In this document: positions 1-6,192 of the stretch, in pieces | Layout: every line of letters begins with the position of its first letter | How positions within the stretch are numbered: position 1 is the first letter of the stretch | Assembly (NCBI GenBank): GCA_023251005.1 | Contig: JAHEZR010000037.1 | Coordinates: forward strand, 1-8,225 | Length of the DNA stretch: 8,225 nucleotides | DNA from: Ignavibacteriota bacterium | GTDB taxonomy: Bacteria; Bacteroidota; UBA10030; JAHEZR01 | Direction: 5' to 3' | Notes under the pieces: generated by a model | What the model saw: only the letters and a program-made list of their open reading frames with translations | What the model was told of the DNA's origin: nothing | Database searches by the model: none | Translations under genes and position numbers: made by a program

Positions 1-1284
1 GGCCGAGTGATTGGATTCGGTGCGCGGCAACTTTATGATGATGATCAGATGGGGAAGTATATTAACTCTCCCGAAACGACAATCTATGACAAGAGCCGTG
101 TCCTCTATGGAATCTACCAGGCAAAGAATGCCATCATTGATCACAATGCTGCTATTCTCGTTGAAGGCTATGCTGATCTGATTTCGCTCTTCCAGTCAGG
201 AATCGAAAATGTCGTCGCGTCAAGTGGGACCGCCTTGACAGAAGATCAGATTCAGCTCATTGGTCGCTACACAAAAAACATTACACTTGTGTATGATGCC
301 GATTCCGCCGGCTCCAATGCGATGATGCGCGGTGTCGACCTCGTCATCGAAGGGGGGCTCGATGTGAGAATTGCGGAATTACCGCCAGGACACGACCCTG
401 ATTCATATGTAAGGAAATTCGGAGGGGAAGAGTTTCAGAAGTTGGTCGAGCAAGCCGTTTCATTTATAGACTTCAAAGCTCATACTTTTCAACGGGAAGG
501 AAAATTTGACACTCCCGAGGGACAGGCTGACGCCGTGCGCTCCATTGTCCAGACCATTGCAAAGATGAGAGATGAGCTGAAGCAGAATTTCTATATCAAG
601 GAAGTTGCAGAGCGCTATGGGATTTATGAGTCTGTCCTCCATCGGGAGCTGGAAAAATGGCGGCCCAAAGAGCGGGGAAGAGGTCGAGTTGCTCAGCCCT
701 CTATCCAGCGCGTCCCGGTTTATGAATCTTCACTCGCGGAAGTCACTCCCCGAAAGGCACTCCTGATCCCCGCAGCAGAACGAGACATCCTCAAACTCAT
801 GCTCGAAGAGGATGGAAAAATCATTGAGCAAATTTTCCAGCATGTGACGCTCGATGATTTTCTTGATGACAAAGTTCGGGCAATCGTCGGTGCGATTCGT
901 GATCACTACCATGGGACTTCGGAGGTCGACCTTAGTAGCCTAATCAACGAAACGACCGATGTGGAGATGAAAAGTGTGATAACAGACTTGATGGTCAGTC
1001 GATATGAGATGACGAAGAGCTGGGTCGGTATCGGCGTTGAAGTTGAAGAACCTGCCGCTGAAAAAATAGCGAATGCGGCGGTCGTAGCCATTAAGAAGCG
1101 CGCGCTCGAGAAAAGGATTGAGGAAAACCAGCGACAGTTGAAGGGAGCGGTTGAGGGAGGCCAGGACGCCTCAACTTATACTATTCTCCACGATCAGTTG
1201 CGACAGGAGATCAAAGCTCTTGAATCCACACAGTTCATCTCGCCACGAGGATCAGAGTCTCTCAAAGAGAAATCTCCCGGTTGA
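1..1284 (+). CDS. dnaG: DNA primase DnaG, C-terminal two thirds (5' end outside window)
   Basis: Primase makes the short RNA primers for chromosome replication and works with the DnaB helicase. The reading frame is open from base 1, which starts inside the conserved GRVIGFGAR motif; the gene therefore begins upstream and 427 residues are visible. The TOPRIM catalytic motifs are present: EGYAD (E55 in window numbering) and DADSAG (D99, D101). The spacing between E55 and D99/D101 equals that of E. coli E265, D309 and D311, so about 210 residues are missing, including the zinc-binding domain and the start of the polymerase core. Other family signatures are the NSPET stretch near residue 21 and the LPPGHDPDSYV stretch near residue 125. 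From about residue 258 a helical, charged region matches the usual place of the helicase-binding domain, and it ends in a likely coiled coil. A terminator follows the stop. The identification is secure; the lost N-terminus cannot be judged. Confidence 0.96.
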   Translation, partial: GRVIGFGARQLYDDDQMGKYINSPETTIYDKSRVLYGIYQAKNAIIDHNAAILVEGYADLISLFQSGIENVVASSGTALTEDQIQLIGRYTKNITLVYDADSAGSNAMMRGVDLVIEGGLDVRIAELPPGHDPDSYVRKFGGEEFQKLVEQAVSFIDFKAHTFQREGKFDTPEGQADAVRSIVQTIAKMRDELKQNFYIKEVAERYGIYESVLHRELEKWRPKERGRGRVAQPSIQRVPVYESSLAEVTPRKALLIPAAERDILKLMLEEDGKIIEQIFQHVTLDDFLDDKVRAIVGAIRDHYHGTSEVDLSSLINETTDVEMKSVITDLMVSRYEMTKSWVGIGVEVEEPAAEKIANAAVVAIKKRALEKRIEENQRQLKGAVEGGQDASTYTILHDQLRQEIKALESTQFISPRGSESLKEKSPG

Positions 1285-1310
1285 CGCGGAAGAGCGATTC
1301 TTTTGACAAT

Positions 1311-1348
1311 GCCAGGGCTTCTGTTTTTGCTCTGGCTTCTCTATTTTT
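1311..1348 (+). terminator. Rho-independent terminator after dnaG
   Basis: GCCAGGGC (1311-1318) pairs with GCTCTGGC (1329-1336), giving eight base pairs including one G-U wobble around a 10-base T-rich loop. The tail TTCTCTATTTTT (1337-1348) follows directly. It begins 26 bases after the dnaG stop. The loop is longer than ideal and the tail has two C and one A interruptions, so termination may be partial. Confidence 0.7.
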
Positions 1349-1400
1349 GGGCCGATTTCTTCTTGCAACTCAGACTCCGTTCAACTATATTGAGATCGAA

Positions 1401-1432
1401 TTTGTTCGGCGCCCGCTTTTTATATAAAAGCG
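1401..1432 (+). promoter_or_regulatory. Possible promoter with inverted repeat over its -10 region
   Basis: This is the only spacer longer than 100 bases in the window (1285-1435). After the terminator it contains TTTGTT (1401-1406) and, 16 bases on, TATAAA (1423-1428), a weak pair of promoter-like elements. CGCTTTT (1414-1420) and AAAAGCG (1426-1432) form a perfect 7-base inverted repeat around TATAT, covering the putative -10 element and touching the ribosome binding site at 1432-1435. It could be an operator, a small RNA hairpin or chance in AT-rich DNA. A promoter is expected here because a terminator lies just upstream and a long gene block lies downstream. Confidence 0.35.
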
Positions 1433-1435
1433 AGG
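1432..1435 (+). promoter_or_regulatory. Ribosome binding site deciding a GTG start at 1442
   Basis: GAGG lies six bases before GTG at 1442. A TTG at 1436 in the same frame is directly next to GAGG and so too close. The GTG start also gives an N-terminus beginning MEKFLITRTDRLGD, which is the expected start of a family 9 glycosyltransferase. Confidence 0.5.
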
Positions 1436-1441
1436 TTGACA

Positions 1442-1845
1442 GTGGAAAAATTCCTCATCACACGCACGGACCGTCTTGGTGATGTCGTTCTCACAATAGC
1501 AATGCTGCCAATATTGGAGAAACATTTCCCCGATCCCCGGCTTTCGATGCGTGTTGGGAGTTACGCAGGCGGACTCTCGATGGACAGCAGCTGCGTTGAT
1601 GACGTTCTCATCTACGATGGTTCAAAGCCATTGGATCTAAATGGACGTACCCGCTTGAATTTCCTTTACAGATCCCTACCACAAGCTACGAGCACATCCG
1701 TGGCCTCTGTGGTTCGCTTTCGATCGCTGAGGGAGGCTCGCAAGTGATCATTCATCCGGGAAGTGGTTGTTCGTCAAGAAAGCGTTTGTTAGCTGATGAG
1801 AAAGGAAAGAGACTCGGCTCACATTTTCGACTGGCTTCATCGTAG
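1442..1845 (+). pseudogene. Family 9 glycosyltransferase (heptosyltransferase-like), decayed remnant
   Basis: Intact GT9 enzymes transfer heptose or related sugars to lipopolysaccharide core or similar glycans at the inner membrane and are about 340 residues long. Here the first 60 or so codons from GTG 1442 match the family start: KFLITRTDRLGDVVLTIAM, then a hydrophobic and charged stretch ending DDVLIYDG near base 1620. After that the frame loses all family likeness and stops at TGA 1745-1747. In another frame, from about base 1645, the sequence reads PLEFPLQIP, then the GT9 signature VIIHPGSGCSSRKR (from base 1744), and stops at TAG 1843-1845. The HPGSG motif normally sits near residue 180 but here is at codon 101, so roughly 80-90 codons are gone, with a frame change. 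The C-terminal half (nucleotide-sugar binding) is absent; the next gene takes its place. The N-terminal frame alone would encode about 100 residues and is very unlikely to be active. Confidence 0.75.
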
Positions 1846-2695
1846 AGGGATGACTTGCCCACTATGCTTGGTTATCGGCTTCATGCTCCTCAACGGTTCA
1901 GTCTTCCCACAGGATTCGGTGAAGGTCTCGGCCGATACCCTGGCCTACCACACAAGTGCAAGCGCAGCACCAGCTTTTCGAACAGTCGAGAACAAAGCGT
2001 TTGGTCTCGGAGAAAAACTTTTATTCGACATCTCTTATGGCTTCTTCCACGCCGGGGAAGCCGTCATGGCAGTAAGTGCAATCGAGACAGTTCTCACGCG
2101 ACCGAGCTATCGTTTGACGTTTGATGTTGAATCAACCGGGGCTTTTTCAGTGATCTACAAAGTCCGTGACCATTATGAGTCCTACGTCGACGTACAGGGG
2201 CTTTTCCCATGGAAATTCGAACAACACATTCAGGAGGGAGGATACCGCCGCGACTTCAGTGCGGTGTTCGACCATTTCCGAGGGAAGGCAGTGACGGCGG
2301 ACGGCGAGTTTGATATTCCACCCAATGTGCACGACATGGTCTCAGCATTCTACTTTGTTCGCACGATCGACTTCGCCGGGAAGCGACCGGGCGAAAAAGT
2401 GCACCTGCAAAATTTTCATAAGGATCAGACCTATCTACTCGACATTAAGTTTCTCGGTAAGCAGACACTTGAGGTCGATGCGGGAACCTTTGATTGCATT
2501 CTCGTCGAACCCCTGGTCAAGGAGGGCGGCTTGTTCAAAAGCGAAGGGAGGATCATCATCTGGCTCTCAGATGATGAACGGAAAATACCAGTGAAGGTCA
2601 GCACTAAAGTGCTCATCGGCTCCATCGATGCTGAGTTGAAAGAGTACTCCGGGGTCCTTGGTCCAATACCAGCAAGACATCCTGACTCCAATTAG
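1796..2695 (+). CDS. DUF3108 domain exported protein
   Basis: Family members are predicted exported proteins of unknown function, often near envelope genes. The 299-residue product has a hydrophobic segment at residues 21-37 after a basic stretch (HRRG, 15-18), consistent with a signal peptide with cleavage near VFPQ-D (40). The DUF3108 pattern follows: FGLGEKLLFDISYG (69-82) with HAG (85-87), the VRDHYES stretch (123-129), DMVSAFYFVR (180-189), DAGTFDCILVEP (228-239), then IIWLSDDERKIPVKV (254-268) and the GSIDAEL end. These all fit a beta-rich periplasmic fold. The start is uncertain. ATG 1796 has no clear ribosome binding site and lies inside the glycosyltransferase remnant. ATG 1850 follows AGAGGG with no spacing and would lose the basic n-region. 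I keep 1796 because it supplies that region. Three bases separate its stop from the TTG at 2699, so it is probably co-transcribed with what follows. Confidence 0.85.
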   Translation: MRKERDSAHIFDWLHRRGMTCPLCLVIGFMLLNGSVFPQDSVKVSADTLAYHTSASAAPAFRTVENKAFGLGEKLLFDISYGFFHAGEAVMAVSAIETVLTRPSYRLTFDVESTGAFSVIYKVRDHYESYVDVQGLFPWKFEQHIQEGGYRRDFSAVFDHFRGKAVTADGEFDIPPNVHDMVSAFYFVRTIDFAGKRPGEKVHLQNFHKDQTYLLDIKFLGKQTLEVDAGTFDCILVEPLVKEGGLFKSEGRIIIWLSDDERKIPVKVSTKVLIGSIDAELKEYSGVLGPIPARHPDSN

Positions 2696-2713
2696 ACATT
2701 GGCGAATCGATTA

Positions 2714-3670
2714 ATGGCTACTCGGTACCCGTCCGTTGATCTCAGGAAAATCAAAACGATTTCGATCAAGAAGCGAAAAAGCAAGGTTCGACTTCAGGAT
2801 TTCGCGAAGCCATTCGACCCGAAGACTGGGACATTCAAAGATTTCATCGATTCCCTACCAAAGATACTTGTCGCCGACGAATTGAGGGAATTCGTCGAGC
2901 ATATTCTCATTTCTCGACGTAAAAAGAAACCCGTTATTCTCCTCATCGGCGCTCATGTAGTCAAAGTTGGTCTCTCTCCTCTCATTATTGAATTGATGAA
3001 GGAGAATATCATCACGACGGTGGCGATGAATAGTGCTGCGGCCATCCATGATATTGAAGCTGCGTTGTGGGGGAAAACTTCTGAAGATGTCGTGGAAAAT
3101 CTGGCTGATGGTAGCTTCGGCATGTCGAAGGAATCGGGGGATTTCATCAATAGGACGCTTTCGCAAGCAACACGCGAGCCCGGGGTAGGTTATGGGGAAG
3201 TCCTCGGAAGAGAATTGTTGAGAGTCAACGCACGCCATGGAAAGCTCAGCATCCTGGCGACCTGTTATGAGCTTCGAGTTCCCGCAACAGTCCACGCAGC
3301 GATTGGTACTGACATCGTCCATCAGCAGCCAACGATGGACGGTGCAGCAACAGGAGAAATGAGTTTTAGAGATTTCAAGATTCTGTGTCACGGCGTAACG
3401 GGTCTAGTCGGCGGCGGCGTTGTAATGAATTGGGGCTCTGCCGTGATCATGCCAGAAGTATTTCTTAAGGCTCTCACCGTCGCACGCAATCTCGGCTTCC
3501 GGGCAAAGGGATTCGTGACTGGGAATTTCGACATGATCCAGCATTACCGTCCTTCAGTGAACGTTGTCTATCGTCCGACTCTTCACGGCGGGAAAGGGTA
3601 TCAGTTCACTGGCCATCACGAGATCATGATACCTCTTCTTACGGCGATGGTCAAGCAGCGACTTCGTTGA
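2714..3670 (+). CDS. Conserved protein resembling deoxyhypusine synthase, function unknown
   Basis: I recognise a conserved bacterial family but know no assigned function. The product is 318 residues from ATG 2714; a TTG at 2699 would add five. Neither start has a ribosome binding site, and ATG gives the more natural beginning MATRYPSVDLRKIK. No signal peptide or membrane segment is evident, so it is probably cytoplasmic. By eye (numbering from ATG), VILLIGAHVVKVGL (74-87) and the following stretch to HDIEAAL (112-118) resemble the NAD-binding part of deoxyhypusine synthase. PATVHAAIGTDIVH (190-203) resembles its substrate loop, and GGGVVMNWGSAV (233-244) its GGGVPKH motif. The active-site lysine position holds methionine in that alignment, so the deoxyhypusine reaction is unlikely. 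The end, TGHHEIMIPLL (299-309), looks strongly conserved. A Rossmann-like NAD-binding enzyme is an inference. It lies 18 bases after the DUF3108 gene and 7 before the protease gene. Confidence 0.8.
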   Translation: MATRYPSVDLRKIKTISIKKRKSKVRLQDFAKPFDPKTGTFKDFIDSLPKILVADELREFVEHILISRRKKKPVILLIGAHVVKVGLSPLIIELMKENIITTVAMNSAAAIHDIEAALWGKTSEDVVENLADGSFGMSKESGDFINRTLSQATREPGVGYGEVLGRELLRVNARHGKLSILATCYELRVPATVHAAIGTDIVHQQPTMDGAATGEMSFRDFKILCHGVTGLVGGGVVMNWGSAVIMPEVFLKALTVARNLGFRAKGFVTGNFDMIQHYRPSVNVVYRPTLHGGKGYQFTGHHEIMIPLLTAMVKQRLR

Positions 3671-3677
3671 ATCCCTT

Positions 3678-4625
3678 ATGCTGAACGACCCACCCGACGA
3701 CCGCATCGAAGTATCTCATGTCGAAGAAGTTCTTCCCAGACCTCTGAACTTCACCGAACGTTACAACCTCTCACCGGTAACATTCGCATTCATCTCGCTT
3801 GTCGTCGTGTTCATCCTCTATCAGATTGTCGGCGGGATAATCACTTTTCTTCTCTTTGGAGGGAAGTTTCGGTCGGAGAATCTCCAGTGGCTCCGATTTG
3901 CAACGATGGCGGGCCAGGTCCTCTTGATATTGGTTCCGACGATCATCCTCACGCGCATGCAAACAGAGAACCTCCGAGAAGGGCTCCGCATTCGACGAGT
4001 CGGGACACGGGAAATAGTTTATGCTGTCATTGGGGTCCTCTCGCTCCAGCAGGTCCTCCAAGTCTACATGTATGCTCAGGAGCAAATCCCCATTCCATCC
4101 TCTCTTCGTCCATTTGTGGATTCGATTAGAAAACTCATCGAAGAAACCTACAAGAACTTAGTGTCAGCACACTCGGTCCCAGAATTGCTTTACGTTCTCC
4201 TCGTGGTTGCGTTGGTGCCGGCCTTTTGCGAAGAACTTCTCTTTCGTGGTCTCGTTCAAAAAAACTTTGAAACGGGTCTGAAAAGATGGTGGGGAGTTAT
4301 ACTCACTGGAACAATTTTTGGTGCATATCACTTTAATCCTTTTTCTTTTATTCCACTCGCTGCTCTCGGCGTTTATTTTGGGTTCTTGGTATTCCGCTCG
4401 AAGAGCATTCTCACATCAGTGGTAGCGCATTTCGTGAATAACCTCTTTGCCGTTCTTGCGGTCTTCTTCAACGCTGATGAGAATTTTTTGCTCAGTGAGC
4501 CGACCAGTTCCGTATCGGTGGCTACGTTGCTTTTTGCCCTCGTGGGCTTTGGCCTGGTCTTCATTGTCTCAACCTGCGCGCTTGTTAGAACGACGCGTGA
4601 GATGCCTGAACCAATCGCCCTGTAA
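3678..4625 (+). CDS. CPBP family intramembrane metalloprotease
   Basis: CPBP (CAAX protease and bacteriocin-processing, formerly Abi) proteins are zinc-dependent membrane-embedded peptidases related to eukaryotic Rce1; most bacterial members have unknown substrates. All three motifs are visible: EELLFR (E185, E186, R190), FGAYH (F214, H218) and HFVNN (H251, N255). These carry the expected catalytic glutamates and metal-binding histidines, so the enzyme looks intact. Hydrophobic segments lie near residues 34-60, 74-92, 111-130, 168-182, 205-216, 222-238, 243-264 and 280-302, preceded by a polar 30-residue cytoplasmic N-terminus. The segment 134-168 between the third and fourth is amphipathic. 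Length (315) is normal. The start ATG 3678 lacks a Shine-Dalgarno sequence but sits 7 bases after the preceding stop, which suggests translational coupling. Substrate unknown; bacterial prenyl-protein processing should not be assumed. Confidence 0.92.
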   Translation: MLNDPPDDRIEVSHVEEVLPRPLNFTERYNLSPVTFAFISLVVVFILYQIVGGIITFLLFGGKFRSENLQWLRFATMAGQVLLILVPTIILTRMQTENLREGLRIRRVGTREIVYAVIGVLSLQQVLQVYMYAQEQIPIPSSLRPFVDSIRKLIEETYKNLVSAHSVPELLYVLLVVALVPAFCEELLFRGLVQKNFETGLKRWWGVILTGTIFGAYHFNPFSFIPLAALGVYFGFLVFRSKSILTSVVAHFVNNLFAVLAVFFNADENFLLSEPTSSVSVATLLFALVGFGLVFIVSTCALVRTTREMPEPIAL

Positions 4626-4631
4626 ATCGCC

Positions 4632-5201
4632 ATGCCGTACTGTCCAACTTGTGGCTATGAATACGTAAAGGGGACAGCAATCTGTCCCGACTGCAGCGAG
4701 GACTTGCTCGAGGGGGAACCCCGGTTCTGCGATAACTGCGACGGTCAGATCGCCGTTGACGCAGAGTATTGTATCCACTGCGGGATTGTGTTCGAGAAGG
4801 AAGAAGGTGGACCCTTGATCGAGTGTGAAACGCATCCGGGTACGGCGGCGGTCGGCGTCTGTATCGTGTGCGGAACGCCCGTCTGTCGAGATTGCTCGAA
4901 TTGCAAGAAGGGTAAAGTCTTCTGTGATAAAGATGAGCATGTCAAGATTCATCAGGATTGGGCTGTCGTATTCACTGCGGCCGCCGAGTACGAAGCAGAA
5001 ATGGTGAAGGCAAACCTCGAGGTTGCCGGAATCAAAGCGCTCGTCTTTTCCCAGGTTGATCATACCTATTTCATTCCTATGAGTCGACTCACAATCGTCA
5101 ATGTCATGGTACCGAAAGAAAAGTTGGCAAAAGCAACCGAGGTTCTTAAACGATTGAAGGGAGTTGACGAAACGGATGAATTCGAACCCGAGGAGGAGTA
5201 G
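4632..5201 (+). CDS. Zinc-ribbon / B-box-like zinc-finger protein with DUF2007-like C-terminus
   Basis: The 189-residue product is rich in metal ligands in three groups. The first is a ribbon with C4, C7, C18 and C21. The second is a ribbon with C33, C36, C47 and C50. The third is a B-box-like cluster containing C65, H68, C77, C80, C85, C88, C91, C98, H103 and H107. Residues 117-175 form a small alpha/beta domain, beginning EYEAEMVKANLEVAGIKA and including the strand LTIVNVMVP, that resembles DUF2007, a proposed signal-transducing or ligand-binding fold. The tail is very acidic (EFEPEEE). There is no signal peptide or membrane segment, so it should be cytoplasmic. Zinc binding is predicted from the pairs; the partner (protein, nucleic acid or membrane) is unknown. 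It begins 6 bases after the protease stop and ends 35 bases before cdsA, so it probably belongs to the same transcript. Real coding is supported by the regular cysteine spacing. Confidence 0.88.
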   Translation: MPYCPTCGYEYVKGTAICPDCSEDLLEGEPRFCDNCDGQIAVDAEYCIHCGIVFEKEEGGPLIECETHPGTAAVGVCIVCGTPVCRDCSNCKKGKVFCDKDEHVKIHQDWAVVFTAAAEYEAEMVKANLEVAGIKALVFSQVDHTYFIPMSRLTIVNVMVPKEKLAKATEVLKRLKGVDETDEFEPEEE

Positions 5202-5224
5202 TACGAAAGGAAATTCCGGTTGAT

Positions 5225-5230
5225 GGGAGG
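5225..5230 (+). promoter_or_regulatory. Strong ribosome binding site deciding the GTG start of cdsA
   Basis: GGGAGG lies six bases before GTG 5237. The in-frame ATG at 5246 would be 15 bases away, so GTG is preferred. This is the best Shine-Dalgarno sequence in the window. Confidence 0.75.
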
Positions 5231-5236
5231 ACTCTC

Positions 5237-6178
5237 GTGACGAATATGGCAACGCGGGTGACAGTTGCTGCAATAGGAATCCCGGTCATCCTTGTGCTCA
5301 TTCTACTCGGCGGATATTCATTCTTTTTTCTGGTTATTGTAATATCCTCGGTTGCACTGTTCGAGTTTTATGAGTTGGCAGAGTGCAGGGGTGCTTCGCC
5401 TCTCAAGTCCTTGGGAGGTCTTGCAGGAATAGGGGTAGTTAGCACTTTTTTCTATCCACGCCACTTTCAGATCATTGGTCCTGCAGCCCAGCAGGTTTTC
5501 TCAAACCTCCGATTACCTTCGCAGTGGCAGCTCCTGATGATCCTCTTGTTGCTCTTCGTATTGCTGGATCTACTGATTGAACTTTTCCGGGGAAAGGATT
5601 TCCCCATTTTCAACATCGGCTCGACGATCAGCGGAGTGTTGTACGTTTCTCTACCCCTGGGAACTCTAATTGGAGTCAGAGAAGTTTTCGGCGAGGATTT
5701 TTTGCCTGGGCGATTCATAGCAATGGCCGGATCATCTTCGTCAGAGATGACTCGCGAACTCGTTTATCGCTGGGGTGGATACACAGTGATCTCTATCTTC
5801 GCGTGTATCTGGATATGCGATACTGCCGCCCAGTTTGTTGGATTGAGATTGGGAAAACACAAACTGTTCGAGCGTGTGAGTCCGAAGAAGACATGGGAGG
5901 GCGCTCTGAGTGGCTTCATTGCTGCAATTCTGGCCGCACTACTCACCAGAAATCTTATTCTCCCTTTTCTCAGTGCAGAGGAAAGTCTAATCATCGGTGC
6001 TGTCGTGGGAGTCTTCGGACAACTGGGCGATTTGGCAGAGTCACTTCTGAAGCGAGACGCGGGAGTAAAAGATTCGTCGAACATCATTCCAGGTCACGGT
6101 GGAATGCTCGACCGCTTTGACAGCCTGCTCTTTGTTTCCCCCATTCTTTTCCTTTATTTTGATCTGGTGATTTTTTGA
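5237..6178 (+). CDS. cdsA: Phosphatidate cytidylyltransferase (CDP-diglyceride synthase)
   Basis: CdsA is an inner-membrane enzyme that converts phosphatidate and CTP to CDP-diacylglycerol and pyrophosphate, the precursor of all major bacterial phospholipids. The full CdsA signature is present at residues 269-295, from SLLKR through KDS to PGHGG and LDRFD, with every conserved position filled. Further conserved pieces are WICDTAA (192-198), VSPKKTWEG (214-222) and GQLGDLAES (261-269). Hydrophobic segments occur near 8-24, 27-42, 60-73, 98-114, 128-146, 181-200, 224-242, 251-262 and 297-311. At 313 residues it is somewhat longer than the usual 270-285. The excess seems to lie in the loops at about 74-97 and 150-177, which I judge to be family variation rather than a fused domain. 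GTG start chosen because of GGGAGG six bases before it. Its stop overlaps a possible TTG start of rimO. Confidence 0.96.
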   Translation: MTNMATRVTVAAIGIPVILVLILLGGYSFFFLVIVISSVALFEFYELAECRGASPLKSLGGLAGIGVVSTFFYPRHFQIIGPAAQQVFSNLRLPSQWQLLMILLLLFVLLDLLIELFRGKDFPIFNIGSTISGVLYVSLPLGTLIGVREVFGEDFLPGRFIAMAGSSSSEMTRELVYRWGGYTVISIFACIWICDTAAQFVGLRLGKHKLFERVSPKKTWEGALSGFIAAILAALLTRNLILPFLSAEESLIIGAVVGVFGQLGDLAESLLKRDAGVKDSSNIIPGHGGMLDRFDSLLFVSPILFLYFDLVIF

Positions 6179-6192
6179 TTACAACACCTACT

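Noticed and set aside
1373..1391. TTGCAA and TATATT as a promoter pair
   Set aside because: The two boxes are only seven bases apart, far from the usual 16-18.
1855..2124. 89-codon + strand frame inside the DUF3108 gene
   Set aside because: Low-complexity, arginine and serine-rich product typical of a shifted frame; the DUF3108 frame covers it fully.
2855..3391. 178-codon open frame on the - strand inside the synthase-like gene
   Set aside because: Its composition is unlike a protein family I know and the + strand frame has conserved motifs throughout.
4569..5273. 234-codon open frame on the - strand opposite the zinc-finger gene
   Set aside because: It overlaps the whole of a gene with clear cysteine spacing, shows no recognisable domain, and looks like a by-product of codon bias.
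6171..6176. T run at the end of cdsA as a possible terminator
   Set aside because: No GC-rich stem precedes it, it lies inside the coding sequence, and rimO follows at once.
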